DNA of 36,333 bases from Alphaproteobacteria bacterium. Its GTDB lineage: Bacteria; Pseudomonadota; Alphaproteobacteria; ATCC43930; CGMCC-115725. The stretch spans positions 1-36,333 of the forward strand of contig JAFAOB010000184.1 in assembly GCA_019238055.1 (NCBI GenBank), read 5' to 3'. The position numbers and the translations under genes were made by a program. Positions within the stretch are counted from its first letter, which is position 1. Every line of letters begins with the position of its first letter. Of this stretch, positions 1 through 7,528 are shown in pieces. The notes under the pieces are model-generated. The model was not told the DNA's origin and searched no databases. It saw nothing but the letters and a program-made list of their open reading frames with translations.

Positions 1-81
1 TTGGTAGCGTTGCAGATTGCGAACCGTTCCCCTCTTGACGTAATCCGTCCCTTGACAGCGCTTGCAGACAATCTCGCCCAT
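1..81 (-). mobile_element. Partial transposase, N-terminal zinc-ribbon (IS1-like)
   Basis: The first 27 codons of a minus-strand gene that runs off the left edge. It begins with ATG at 81 and encodes M-G-E-I-V followed by CKRC (residues 6-9), then a YVKRGTVR stretch and QRYQ. This CxxC followed by K-x-G-x-x-R-x-x-QRY is the pattern of the zinc-ribbon that opens IS1/InsA-like transposases, where it helps DNA binding. A good ribosome binding site (GAGGGAG) lies a few bases before the ATG, so the start is probably correct. The catalytic part lies outside the window, so family and intactness cannot be judged. The terminal inverted repeat should lie between about 82 and 140, but I could not recognise it. 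Confidence 0.6.
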
Positions 82-343
82 GGCTCCCTCTGTCTACGAC
101 GAACCATGCCCTTCTACACCTTATATGTATCTTAAGTCAGGACTCTCATCGAAATAATTCTCGATGATGATTTGACCGATGATCCGGTCGCTACGGCGCA
201 CATCCTTACTCCCTCCGGTGAATTGCTCGCCATGGCCGAGGTCGAATAATGCGGACGTGAATTGGTGTTGCGCGGCCTCCATATACACGGAGTGACGCTG
301 GGCGCAAATGATCTTGGCTGGCCGCGACTGAGACAGCTCGCCA
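82..343. other. No recognisable gene
   Basis: Short overlapping reading frames exist on both strands here, but none shows a known motif, a convincing start or a ribosome binding site. The stretch probably contains the end of the insertion sequence that starts at the left edge, plus flanking DNA. Confidence 0.4.
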
Positions 344-724
344 ATGCGATTATGGGAAGGTTGGATATTGATCGGATCGTCATTGAGGGCGCTGTTCGGA
401 CCTCGGGTGCGCAAAGGGGGCGTATCCCGCGTACCCTCAGGTTCTCCCGGCGCATATCTATTGCGGGCAGAACCGGGGTTTGTTAAGACGGTTTCTGCTG
501 CGCAGATTTTAGCGAAGCGTCACCTGCCGTTGCAGTCCGCGAAGGCGGTCGTCGAACGCCTCCTCGAAAACCAAGACGTAACGATCGAAATCCCCGAGAT
601 CGAAGACCCCGATTTATTCGAGAGCGAATTGGAAGACCTTGGCGTTAGTGCCGTTCGCCGCGACGTCATCACGGACAGGTCCGCGATCCCCAGCCCCGCC
701 CGATTGCGATTCGCCAAGGATTGA
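344..724 (+). CDS. Small uncharacterised acidic protein (start uncertain, possibly a remnant)
   Basis: I do not recognise this gene. Only the part from about base 480 looks protein-like: an alternating helix/strand pattern with AKAVVERLLENQDV, then TIEIPEIEDPDLFESELEDL and GVSAVRR. The upstream residues are Arg/Gly/Pro-rich and look like non-coding DNA read through, so the true start may lie near 480 or be lost; no ATG with a ribosome binding site is visible there. The helix-strand-helix-strand order with a final G-V-x-A-V loosely resembles the C-terminal fold of ribosomal L7/L12; this is only an inference. It ends one base before the start of the broken XRE-type gene at 726, whose ribosome binding site lies inside this frame, so the two may once have been co-transcribed. 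Confidence 0.3.
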   Translation: MRLWEGWILIGSSLRALFGPRVRKGGVSRVPSGSPGAYLLRAEPGFVKTVSAAQILAKRHLPLQSAKAVVERLLENQDVTIEIPEIEDPDLFESELEDLGVSAVRRDVITDRSAIPSPARLRFAKD

Positions 725-725
725 A

Positions 726-996
726 ATGGCCGCTGCCGATGGCAGCGAGCGGACGCTCCCCAACGCTCCGATGCGGCTGATGACCCCAAGGAGGTCGATG
801 ACGCCACGCGCATCGATCCCGACGCCCGGCCGATACCCCCAGAAGAGTTGGAAGGCGCGCCGCGTCCCGCATCAAGACATTACGCCGCGCGCTCGGTCTG
901 ACCCGGGAAGAATTCGCATCCCGCTCGGCACCTTGCGCGATTGGGAACAGAGCCGCTTCGAGCCCGACCAGCCCGCGCGCTTGGCGCATGGCCCGG
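726..996 (+). pseudogene. Decayed XRE-type helix-turn-helix regulator
   Basis: An ATG at 726 with AAGGA five bases before it opens MAAADGSERTLPN, then the frame is lost. Pieces of one protein follow in different frames. DPKEVDDATRIDPDARPIPP is a linker with the DPDA-x-PI pattern. IKTLRRALGLTREEFA is the first half of the helix-turn-helix. RIPLGTLRDWEQSRFEPDQP is the second half. In intact members the last two pieces are joined as EEFA-x-x-[FY]-x-IPLGTLRDWEQ; here a few codons are missing and the frame shifts near 915-925. Such proteins are usually antitoxin-like or autoregulatory XRE proteins of toxin-antitoxin pairs. No partner toxin is visible. At least two or three frameshifts make it non-functional. 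The 3' end is not recognisable beyond about 996. Confidence 0.65.
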
Positions 997-1322
997 ATGA
1001 GAAACACGGGTTATGCGGACGCCGCGTCGGCTTCATTGCGCCAATCCTCGCTCTCAAAAAAACACGACCCTTAGGTGAGCCGGCTTTCGCGCCGAAACTT
1101 ATGAATGACTGCCTGCACCGTCAATGCGGCGCTCCGACAATTATGGTTATTATTCCGCTTGTGCCGCTGATTGCTGACATCGTGAGCAGGGCTCAACCTG
1201 AGTTCGCCCGCACCGTCGGATAAATTAGGGTGGATATGGTGCGCGCCACCGCAAACAGTGTTTCCACACGGTCTGCTTAATTTTTGCATGAGGAAGTTAC
1301 GGCCGTCTCGGCTCTATAATAA
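997..1322. other. No recognisable gene
   Basis: About 330 bases between the regulator remnant and the acetyltransferase. Frames on both strands are open for 60-70 codons but show no motif or start signal. The last 60 bases, AT-richer and including TCTATAATAA at about 1313-1322, could hold the promoter of the acetyltransferase gene. Confidence 0.35.
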
Positions 1323-1847
1323 ATGATGATCATCGCTACACCGCGGCTGAACCTGCGCTGTTGGAAGGAGACGGATCGCGACGTGTTCGCCGCGATGCAT
1401 GCCGATCCTGACGTGATGCATGACTACGGAGGGCCGATCAGCCGAACGGAGAGCAACGCAAAGCTCGACCGTTACGCATTGGCATACTATAGACATGGCT
1501 TCTGCCGCTGGGCGGTCGAGAGCCAAGAGGGGGTTTTTCTCGGCTACACCGGTATCATGCCGTCGCGCCCCGATCATCCGCTTGGATCACATGCTGAAAT
1601 CGGCTGGCGATTGGTGCGGCAAGCATGGGGTTATGGATATGCGACAGAGGCCGCACGCGCAGCGCTGAAGGATGTGTTCACACGCGTCAGGCCCACTGAG
1701 GTTCTCGCCTATACGGCTCCTGACAATCTGAGATCGCAGGCCGTAATGGCCAGATTGGAATTGCAGCGTGATCCTACGCGCGATTTCACCGCTAATTACT
1801 TTGGCGTCAAAAGCTGGCATGGACTGGTCTGGGTGGCACGGCCGTAA
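1323..1847 (+). CDS. GNAT family N-acetyltransferase (RimJ/RimL type)
   Basis: A 174-residue protein of the acetyl-CoA-dependent N-acetyltransferase superfamily. It opens with the typical strand TPRLNLRCWKETDRD of the RimJ/RimL-like branch. It carries motif A near residues 90-115 (AEIGWRLVRQAWGYGYATEA), where the Q/R-x-x-G-x-G/A pyrophosphate loop binds acetyl-CoA. YTAPDNLRSQAVMARLELQ follows, matching the N-x-x-S-x-x-V-x-x-K-x-G pattern of the family with a Leu-Gln variation at the end. RimJ/RimL relatives modify protein N-termini, but most paralogs of this branch act on unknown small molecules or antibiotics, so the substrate is not assigned. The ATG at 1323 has no strong ribosome binding site. 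The length is complete for the family. It stands alone among accessory genes. Confidence 0.85.
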   Translation: MMIIATPRLNLRCWKETDRDVFAAMHADPDVMHDYGGPISRTESNAKLDRYALAYYRHGFCRWAVESQEGVFLGYTGIMPSRPDHPLGSHAEIGWRLVRQAWGYGYATEAARAALKDVFTRVRPTEVLAYTAPDNLRSQAVMARLELQRDPTRDFTANYFGVKSWHGLVWVARP

Positions 1848-1948
1848 TTCTTGGATTTCGCACCGAGGCAAAGCACCATGCCGAGGCCTGCGCCGCAGTA
1901 TTCCGTGTTCCTGCTCAAGTGAGCGGCGCTCCTGTAGAGTGAGGCGAG

Positions 1949-2413
1949 ATGTTCAGGAGAATGCACGCAATGGCTCACGCAATCTCGCCAGATCACCCAA
2001 TCGTTGGTACGTGGCAATTAGTGTCCTTTACGGAGAATGATATCGAAACCGGCGCAGTGACACATCCGATGGGCGAGCGAGCCAAGGCCGCTGTGATCTA
2101 CACGGCTGATGGGTATGTCATTACGCTGTTTACGGCAGAAGGCCGGACTCCGCCGCTGGCCCCGCTCTCGACGGATCAGGAGGCGGTTGACCTGTATCGC
2201 AGCATGATTGCCTTTGCCGGACGCTACGAGCTGAAGGGCGCTAAGCTGGTCTACCATCCTGAGATTTCGTGGAACGAAGCGTGGAACGGGACAACACAAG
2301 AACGCCTGTATAAGGTTAACCCTTCACGCTTAGAGGTAAGTTCGGTGCCAGCCGTCAGCACGCTAACCGGCAGGACAACTGTTTTCTCATTGGTATGGGA
2401 GCGTATGCCATAG
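1949..2413 (+). CDS. Lipocalin-like domain protein
   Basis: A protein of up to 154 residues with the lipocalin-like fold often found as a stand-alone secondary-metabolism or stress-associated protein (lipocalin-like family PF13924). The hallmark is near the N-terminus: HPIVGTWQLVSF, the G-x-W that opens the beta barrel. Beta strands follow, including AVIYTADGYVITLFT and FAGRYELKGAKLVYHPEIS, and the protein ends in an ERLYKVNPSRLEV strand pair. The first ATG is at 1949 (GAGG four bases upstream); in-frame ATGs at 1961 and 1970 are alternatives, and AGGAG at 1955-1959 would suit 1970. No signal peptide is seen, so it is probably cytoplasmic. The ligand is unknown. Confidence 0.75.
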   Translation: MFRRMHAMAHAISPDHPIVGTWQLVSFTENDIETGAVTHPMGERAKAAVIYTADGYVITLFTAEGRTPPLAPLSTDQEAVDLYRSMIAFAGRYELKGAKLVYHPEISWNEAWNGTTQERLYKVNPSRLEVSSVPAVSTLTGRTTVFSLVWERMP

Positions 2414-2546
2414 CCGGCTGGGTCGGCGGAATGCGCTGCGCTTTTCCGCTCTACCATTACTGTCGGTTGGCCCTAGAGCAGCCCTGGATTGTGTCGTGTA
2501 GCGGATCTTAGTGATCTCTGGATCGGGTTTGGTTTGAAGAGCAGAG

Positions 2547-3149
2547 GTGAGTGATACCGAGAAAACCAAAGATTTGCGGCAATTGCTTGCCGAGATCCGC
2601 GCCTGCAAGGCGTGCGCGGCTGATCTGCCGCTCGGGCCGCACCCGATTGTTCGCGGGGCAGCCTCGGCACAGTTGCTGATCATCAGCCAGGCACCTGGAA
2701 AGCGGGTCCATCAGACGGGCTTGTCATTCGATGACAAAAGCGGCGAGCGGCTGCGCTGCTGGCTCGGGCTCGATCGCGGCACCTTCTACGACGAAACCCG
2801 GGTCGCGATTGCGCCGATTGGCTTCTGTTATCCTGGTAGCGGCAAGGGCGGCGATCTGCCGCCGCGACCCGAATGCGCTCCGCTATGGCACGCGCGCCTG
2901 CGCGCTCTATTGCCGGCCATCGAATTGACCCTGCTCGTTGGGCGTTATGCGATCGCCTATTACCTCCCGGCGCGGCGAGCCTCGAAGATGCGCCAGACGA
3001 TCGAATGCTGGCGGGATTTCTTGCCGGAGTTCTTCGTGCTGCCGCATCCGAGCTGGCATACGACGCGCTGGCTGCGCGACAATCCCTGGTTCGACAGCGA
3101 GGTCCTGCCCGAGTTGCGTGCGCGGGCCGCCGCTGCGATCAGTCGATAG
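2547..3149 (+). CDS. Uracil-DNA glycosylase superfamily protein (family 4-like, Fe-S)
   Basis: A 200-residue protein of the uracil-DNA glycosylase superfamily, which removes damaged bases such as uracil from DNA for base excision repair. Motif 1 is S-Q-A-P-G at 47-51, followed by a GLSFDDKSGERL segment like the G-x-P-F-x-G-x-[AS]-G loop. Motif 2 is HPSWH at 167-171, the leucine-intercalation loop position. Four cysteines at 20, 23, 94 and 110 are spaced CxxC...C-x15-C, the pattern that holds the [4Fe-4S] cluster of family 4 enzymes. Motif 1 differs from the usual GEAPG, so base specificity is uncertain. The start is GTG at 2547. Its last 11 bases overlap the end of the convergent metallopeptidase gene. 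Confidence 0.8.
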   Translation: MSDTEKTKDLRQLLAEIRACKACAADLPLGPHPIVRGAASAQLLIISQAPGKRVHQTGLSFDDKSGERLRCWLGLDRGTFYDETRVAIAPIGFCYPGSGKGGDLPPRPECAPLWHARLRALLPAIELTLLVGRYAIAYYLPARRASKMRQTIECWRDFLPEFFVLPHPSWHTTRWLRDNPWFDSEVLPELRARAAAAISR

Positions 3150-3534
3150 ATGCTTCGATGCGTTCCATGTCTTCGTCGCTGAACCCGAAATGGTGCCCGA
3201 TTTCATGGATCAGCACATGGCGCACCAGCTGCTCCAAATCTTCGCCGGTCTCGCACCAATAGTCGAGAATCGGACGGCGGTAGAGAAAGATCATATCGAG
3301 ATTTGGCCGCGGATCGCTGACGCTTTTGTGCGGCAATGCCACCCCGCGATAGAGGCCGAGAATGTCGAATGGACTATCGAGCCCCATGGCCTCTTCGGTC
3401 TCTTCATCGGGAAACTCTTCGACGTGGATCACGACTTCACCGAGGTACTTTTTCAGCTGGCGCGGGATTGCCCCCAGCGCGCTATTGGCGAGGGCCTCGA
3501 TATCGGCAATTGTCGGCGGGGTGCGTTCCTTCAT
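3139..3534 (-). CDS. Zincin-like metallopeptidase family protein (DUF1025 type)
   Basis: A 131-residue protein matching the small 'metallopeptidase family' (PF06262). The zinc-binding motif is HEIGHHFGFSD at 110-120, giving H110, E111, H114 and D120 in the HExxHxxGxxD arrangement of metzincin-like folds. The middle carries the conserved FDILGLYRGVALP and an IFLYRRPILDYW segment typical of the family. There is no signal peptide. The ATG at 3534 is preferred over an upstream start at 3648, because the extra 38 residues are Arg-rich and match the opposite strand of the next gene. The protein substrate of this family is not established. It converges with and slightly overlaps the glycosylase gene. 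Confidence 0.85.
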   Translation of the reverse strand: MKERTPPTIADIEALANSALGAIPRQLKKYLGEVVIHVEEFPDEETEEAMGLDSPFDILGLYRGVALPHKSVSDPRPNLDMIFLYRRPILDYWCETGEDLEQLVRHVLIHEIGHHFGFSDEDMERIEASID

Positions 3535-3608
3535 CGAAGCACCCGGCGCTTGACCTTGGCGCCGCCAGCGCGCACTTCGTTTGACGGCGACAACAATCGG
3601 AGGCTGAT

Positions 3609-3926
3609 ATGGTCGAAAGGCTGGTTGGAGCAGCGCGACACGCGGCAATCCACGAATTGCATGGCTGGGCCGAAGTCGCCGACCGCGATGCGATCCGCAA
3701 GAGCTATCATTTCGGCGACTTCTCCGAGGCCTGGGGGTTTATCTCGCGCATCGCGCTGTTGGCCGAAAAGATGGATCACCACCCGGAGCTGTTCAACGTC
3801 TACAATCGTGTCGAGATCGTGCTGTCGACGCATGATGCGGGTGGGCTCAGCGAGCGCGATGTCAAGCTCGCTCGGGCGATCGACGAGATCGCCCCCGAAC
3901 GCGACCGCCGCCCGCCTCTGCCTTGA
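3609..3926 (+). CDS. phhB: Pterin-4a-carbinolamine dehydratase
   Basis: A 105-residue enzyme that dehydrates 4a-hydroxytetrahydrobiopterin, recycling the cofactor of aromatic amino acid hydroxylases; bacterial members may also act in folate or moco-related pterin metabolism. The signature is clear: [18 protein letters not shown] (53-70) followed by [13 protein letters not shown] (72-84), giving the catalytic histidines H57, H58 and H75 that match H61, H62 and H79 of the mammalian enzyme. W20 and the [12 protein letters not shown] helix are also family-typical. The length is normal. No phenylalanine hydroxylase gene lies nearby, so the physiological partner is not visible. Confidence 0.92.
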   Translation: MVERLVGAARHAAIHELHGWAEVADRDAIRKSYHFGDFSEAWGFISRIALLAEKMDHHPELFNVYNRVEIVLSTHDAGGLSERDVKLARAIDEIAPERDRRPPLP

Positions 3927-4026
3927 GGCGATGCGGCTGTTTTGCGCTTGGCAGCGGCGGGCCCGAAACCGCCGCGGCCCGGCTGTTTCAGCGATGGAAG
4001 GAGATGAGCCGAGCGGGCCCCGCCTC

Positions 4027-4569
4027 TTAGAAGGGCGCGGTCAATATGACGTTTACCAGTTCCACGCCTGGGTTATGAACACCAAGACCAGCATTGGAAA
4101 TGTGATAAAAATCGACGCCGAGCCGCCGGTCATCGGCGAAGCGATAATCCAGTTCGGCACCTGAGCGGAATTCCCAGTAATAGCCCAGATCGATGCCGTG
4201 ACCCCCGTTGAAATAACCGCCCGCAAAACTCGGCGTTATTATAAAATTATAGGGGATGTGGATATCGAATCCGAACCCGACATAGGTATAAACCGCCCCC
4301 TTTCCGGTCCCGAACACGCCGACAAAGGGCGAGAAGATCCATAATTGATCGCCAAAGCGAAATTCGCTGAGCGCCAGGCCGGTGGCCCCAGACCCGGCGT
4401 GTTTATAGTTGGGCAGCACGTCGAACGCGCCGCCGCCGATCACGATCCGCGGCGGATCGCCCGGAGATCCAAAAGTGACCGCCTGCGCTGCCGCCGACCG
4501 GCTGAAACCCGTGCCGCACACGAGCAGCCAGCCGATTATGATCCAGTGCTTCGCTCGTGCGCTGGTCAA
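4027..4569 (-). CDS. pagL: PagL-like lipid A 3-O-deacylase (acyloxyacyl hydrolase family)
   Basis: A 180-residue outer-membrane beta-barrel esterase that removes the 3-O acyl chain from lipid A. The catalytic triad is visible at the C-terminus: FYHISNAGLG-x-x-NPGVE, with H156, S158 and E170. The S-to-E spacing of 12 equals that of Pseudomonas PagL (H126/S128/E140). The barrel is built from alternating aromatic strands (FSPFVGVFGTGKGAVYTYVG, NFIITPSFAGGYF), and the protein ends in Phe as outer-membrane proteins do. I choose the TTG at 4569 as start: GGGGGGAG lies just upstream, and it gives a direct signal peptide (Lys, then IIIGWLLVCGTGF, cleavage near AAAQA). A TTG at 4632 would add 21 residues without export logic. 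Confidence 0.82.
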   Translation of the reverse strand: MTSARAKHWIIIGWLLVCGTGFSRSAAAQAVTFGSPGDPPRIVIGGGAFDVLPNYKHAGSGATGLALSEFRFGDQLWIFSPFVGVFGTGKGAVYTYVGFGFDIHIPYNFIITPSFAGGYFNGGHGIDLGYYWEFRSGAELDYRFADDRRLGVDFYHISNAGLGVHNPGVELVNVILTAPF

Positions 4570-4636
4570 AAAGCTCCCCCCTCGTTCGCGCAAAGGTTTA
4601 CGGCATCCTAGGGAATGGATGACGCCGCGCAAGCAA

Positions 4637-4674
4637 AACCTGCCCTTCCCCCCTCCTAGGGGTCAGGGCAGGTT
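4637..4674 (-). terminator. Rho-independent terminator of the EthD-like gene
   Basis: A perfect 10-bp inverted repeat: AACCTGCCCT at 4637-4646 pairs with AGGGCAGGTT at 4665-4674, with further G/C pairing possible in the loop. Read on the minus strand the stem is followed by TTGCTT, giving a short T-run that starts inside the stem. It lies about 80 bases after the stop of the minus-strand gene at 4757 and before the pagL start, so it would separate the two transcripts. The plus-strand side has no T-run. Confidence 0.6.
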
Positions 4675-4756
4675 CAAATGGCTCGATCTCCAGAACAACC
4701 AGCTTACGGCCGAAGCTCCGATCCCGGTGCGTCAGCGGCAGGTCGGGAGATGATGC

Positions 4757-5389
4757 TCACGCCGCGCGCACGTACCGGCGGCACTCGATACGCAGCTGGT
4801 CGCGGAAATGCGGTCGCATCTTCTGGGTCCATGGCGTATCGGCCGCCTTGCGCCAGTCGGCCGAGTGCAGGATCTCAGGGGCCTCCAGGTGATAGAGCGC
4901 CACATAGCGCTGGGTCCCACCGATACCCCGATAACGGCGGGCGCAGAGGACACCGGGGACTGCACCCAAAGCCGGCACATGCTCCGAATTGTACCATTCG
5001 TTGAACTCGTGCTCGTGCTCCGGGACGACATTCATGCCAATCAACATCAGCGCCGGGGCATTGGACGGGGCGGTCCGGTCGCCGGGGAACAGCTGCTCGC
5101 CTTCGTAGCGCAGGATGCTCTTGCGGAACTTGGCGGTGCGCTTTGTCCACGGTGATCCATTGGCGCCGCCGACTGCGAGGTAGGCCGGGCTCTTCAGCAC
5201 CTCGACGCTCTCGAGATCGTAGGTGGCGACCGAGATTTTTGGGTTGTCGATGCCGATCCAGCGATCGGCGTTGAGGAATCCTGGCACGCGCAACCGTTCG
5301 GGGATGTGTTCGAGATCGTACCAATCGTGAAACTCGTCTTCCGGTGCGGCCGAAAAATCCATCGCCGCGATCAGGATGCCCTTTGCCAT
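4757..5389 (-). CDS. Tandem EthD-like / dimeric alpha-beta barrel protein
   Basis: A 210-residue protein made of two copies of the same ferredoxin-like unit. Copy one (about 3-100) has ILIAAMDFSAAPEDEFHDWY, then DLEHIPERLRVPGFLNADRW. Copy two (about 115-205) has LMLIGMNVVPEHEHEFNEWY, then SEHVPALGAVPGVLCARRY. The shared E-x-E-F-x-x-W-Y-x-x-E-H-x-P-x-x-x-x-V-P-G core is typical of EthD-like and similar small oxygenase-fold families. The duplicate can fold as a monomer that mimics the usual dimer. The reaction is unknown; relatives sit in aromatic or steroid degradation loci. The ATG at 5389 has GGGAGG six bases upstream and is preferred over 5437. The gene is divergent from the cupin at 5587 and could share its control region. 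Confidence 0.75.
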   Translation of the reverse strand: MAKGILIAAMDFSAAPEDEFHDWYDLEHIPERLRVPGFLNADRWIGIDNPKISVATYDLESVEVLKSPAYLAVGGANGSPWTKRTAKFRKSILRYEGEQLFPGDRTAPSNAPALMLIGMNVVPEHEHEFNEWYNSEHVPALGAVPGVLCARRYRGIGGTQRYVALYHLEAPEILHSADWRKAADTPWTQKMRPHFRDQLRIECRRYVRAA

Positions 5390-5586
5390 TGCGTCCTCCC
5401 GATAGCTTTCTGCTCCATCATCCCGAGCCCGGTTCACGTTGTAAATCCTGTCATGTAAAGGCCTGTTCGCAAATTTTGCCCCCGGGCCGACACGCTCGTG
5501 CTTTAAGGCTGCGGACTCGCTGCTCCCGGTATTTCCGCCACTCCGGGCACGCTATGATCCATGGCACCGTGATGGAGGGATCGTAA

Positions 5587-5988
5587 ATGACTGCCACAAC
5601 CCCGTTTCTTCAGCATGCGGAAAAGCTGGGACCGCTGGCCTCGCGCTATGTCGAGGTGGACGACCTGCCGTGGAAGCCAACCCCCTGCGCAGGCATCGAT
5701 ATGAAGATATTGCTCGAAGACCCCGAGACCGGGCTCTTGACCGCATTGTTCCGCTGGCAGCCCGGCGCTGAACTGGCCCTGCACGAACATATCGAGATCG
5801 AGCAGACCTTTGTGCTCGAAGGCAGTCTCGTCGATGACGAAGGCGAGGTGCGCGCCGGCAATTACGTCTGGCGGCCGAAAGGCAACCGCCATCTCGCCCG
5901 CTCGCCAAACGGCGCGCTGGTTCTGTCGATTTTCCTGAAGCCCAACAAGTTCCTCGCCGGCGAGGCCGCGGGCCAAGACCTGCGCTGA
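5587..5988 (+). CDS. Cupin domain protein (ChrR-cupin-like)
   Basis: A 133-residue single-domain cupin. The metal site is complete: H66-E-H68 with E72 in the first motif (PGAELALHEHIEIEQTFVLE) and H102 in the second (GNYVWRPKGNRH). The layout resembles the cupin of the anti-sigma factor ChrR and of small ChrR-like dioxygenases. The ChrR zinc-binding N-terminal domain is absent, so it is more likely an enzyme or a small-molecule sensor than an anti-sigma factor. A good ribosome binding site (GGAGGG) precedes the ATG. It is divergent from the EthD-like gene, and the 197-base gap is the probable shared promoter region; TATGAT at 5553-5558 could be a -10 box. The substrate is unknown. Confidence 0.8.
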   Translation: MTATTPFLQHAEKLGPLASRYVEVDDLPWKPTPCAGIDMKILLEDPETGLLTALFRWQPGAELALHEHIEIEQTFVLEGSLVDDEGEVRAGNYVWRPKGNRHLARSPNGALVLSIFLKPNKFLAGEAAGQDLR

Positions 5989-6043
5989 CGTGGAACCTCG
6001 CGGGGCAGTTTGGTCAAGACCGCCGATCTCCGATGATCCAATA

Positions 6044-7324
6044 TCACCGCGGATAACGGCGGCGCTGCACAAAAACCAGCGCCATGATGCTGAGCGCCGC
6101 GGTGAACATGATCCAGATGCTCGGCGACAGGCTGTTGCCGGTCAGCGCAATCAGCGAGGTGGCGATAAACGGGGTGAACCCGCCAAAGATCGTGACCGCG
6201 ATAGCAAAGCTCAGCGACACGCCAATGCCGCGCACCGGTGTCGGAAACAGCTCGGCGAGCTGCGACGGCAACACGCCGCTGTAACCGGCCTTGACCAGGC
6301 TGAGCCAGCCGGCGGCGAAAATGGCTGTTGGCAGCGACGGCCATGCGACCAACAGGTAAAACAACGGATAGGTCGTCAGCAGGAACAGCCAGCCGGTCCA
6401 CTGCAACAGGCCGCCGCGCCCGAATTTGTCGGACAGATGGCCGGCCAATGGCGAGGCAAGGCCGAGAACGATGGCGCCGACCAGGGTCGCGGTAAACCCG
6501 GTGGTCTGCGGCAGGTGCAGCTCCTTGATCGCATAAGTCGGGATATAGAGAATGATATAAGCCGAGCTGTTCGAGATCGCCGAGATGCCGGTCGCCAGCA
6601 GGAATTCGATCGGGTTGGCGCGCAGCATGTCGCGCACCGGGGTGCTCGTCGGCTTGATCTGGACAAATTCCGGGGTCTCGTCGAGCCGGCGGCGAATGTA
6701 AAGGCCGGCCGGGCCGACCAGCAGCCCGAACAGGAACGGGATGCGCCAGCCCCATCCGGAAAGCTGTGCCGGCGACAGCAAGCTCGCCAGCAGGATCCCG
6801 AAACCCGAAGCCAGAAAATTCGTGATCCCGGTGCTGGCCCATTGCCAGCTCGCGACAAAGCCTTTGCGCGAAGCGGTCTGCTCGGCGAGAAACGTGACGG
6901 CACTGCCAAATTCGCCGCCGACCGAAAACCCCTGCAGCAGGCGCGCGAACAGGATCAACAGCGGCGCCGCCAGTCCGATCATGCGATATCCCGGGGTCAC
7001 CGCCGTCATCGTCGTGCCGACGACCATCAGCATGATCGACAAGGTGAGCCCGGCGCGGCGGCCCTTGCGATCGGTATAGGCGCCGATTACGATCGCGCCG
7101 ATCGGACGCATGACATAGGCGGCACCAAACGTGCCGAGCGTCAGCAATAATGAAGCGGTCTCGTTGCCGGTCGGGAAAAACACTTTTGAGATCGTGACCG
7201 CGAAGTATCCATAGACCAGAAAATCGAACCATTCGATGGCGTTGCCGAGCGAGGCGGCAACGATTACCCGCGTCAGGCTCGGCCTCGTGCGGGCGAATGG
7301 TGGAACAAAGGTGTCGGCGGTCAT
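6044..7324 (-). CDS. MFS transporter, metabolite:H+ symporter (MHS) type
   Basis: A 426-residue inner-membrane transporter of the major facilitator superfamily, in the branch of ProP, ShiA and KgtP, which take up small organic acids or betaines with protons. The first helix carries the branch signature GNAIEWFDFLVYGYFA. The loop between helices 2 and 3 has DRKGRRAGL, and helix 4-5 has LQGFSVGGEFGSAVTFLAEQ, both typical of MHS proteins. About 12 hydrophobic segments can be traced, and the protein ends in FVQRRRYPR. The ATG at 7324 has GGGAG five bases upstream; a GTG directly before it (7327) is an alternative. The substrate cannot be told. It converges with the cupin gene. Confidence 0.85.
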   Translation of the reverse strand: MTADTFVPPFARTRPSLTRVIVAASLGNAIEWFDFLVYGYFAVTISKVFFPTGNETASLLLTLGTFGAAYVMRPIGAIVIGAYTDRKGRRAGLTLSIMLMVVGTTMTAVTPGYRMIGLAAPLLILFARLLQGFSVGGEFGSAVTFLAEQTASRKGFVASWQWASTGITNFLASGFGILLASLLSPAQLSGWGWRIPFLFGLLVGPAGLYIRRRLDETPEFVQIKPTSTPVRDMLRANPIEFLLATGISAISNSSAYIILYIPTYAIKELHLPQTTGFTATLVGAIVLGLASPLAGHLSDKFGRGGLLQWTGWLFLLTTYPLFYLLVAWPSLPTAIFAAGWLSLVKAGYSGVLPSQLAELFPTPVRGIGVSLSFAIAVTIFGGFTPFIATSLIALTGNSLSPSIWIMFTAALSIMALVFVQRRRYPR

Positions 7325-7528
7325 CACGTCTCCCGGGACGCTTCATTCAAATTTTCGCCATAATGGCGGATCTTCCGAGAATTTCTAGTGGGACATTTGC
7401 CATCTCGTTCCTTATGGAGCTAACAATTCTCGATGATCAGCTCGATGCTACAGATACTTTAGATCGAATGCATGCGGGGCGAGGCGGGTGAGCTATTCGC
7501 CTCGAAATGCCGCTCACGGAGAGCAGCC

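Noticed and set aside
121-455. Two minus-strand frames of about 100 codons near the left edge
   Set aside because: No start signal, motif or recognisable family; they overlap each other and the plus-strand frames.
2938-4164. A 408-codon plus-strand frame
   Set aside because: It runs antisense through the metallopeptidase and out of frame through the dehydratase, both of which have clear family motifs; its composition is Arg/Ser-rich.
5990-7150. A 386-codon plus-strand frame opposite the MFS gene
   Set aside because: Gln/Arg/Asp-rich antisense shadow of a membrane protein gene.
5862-7346. A 494-codon minus-strand frame over the transporter
   Set aside because: It is a shadow of the MFS gene in another frame, without hydrophobic helices or motifs.
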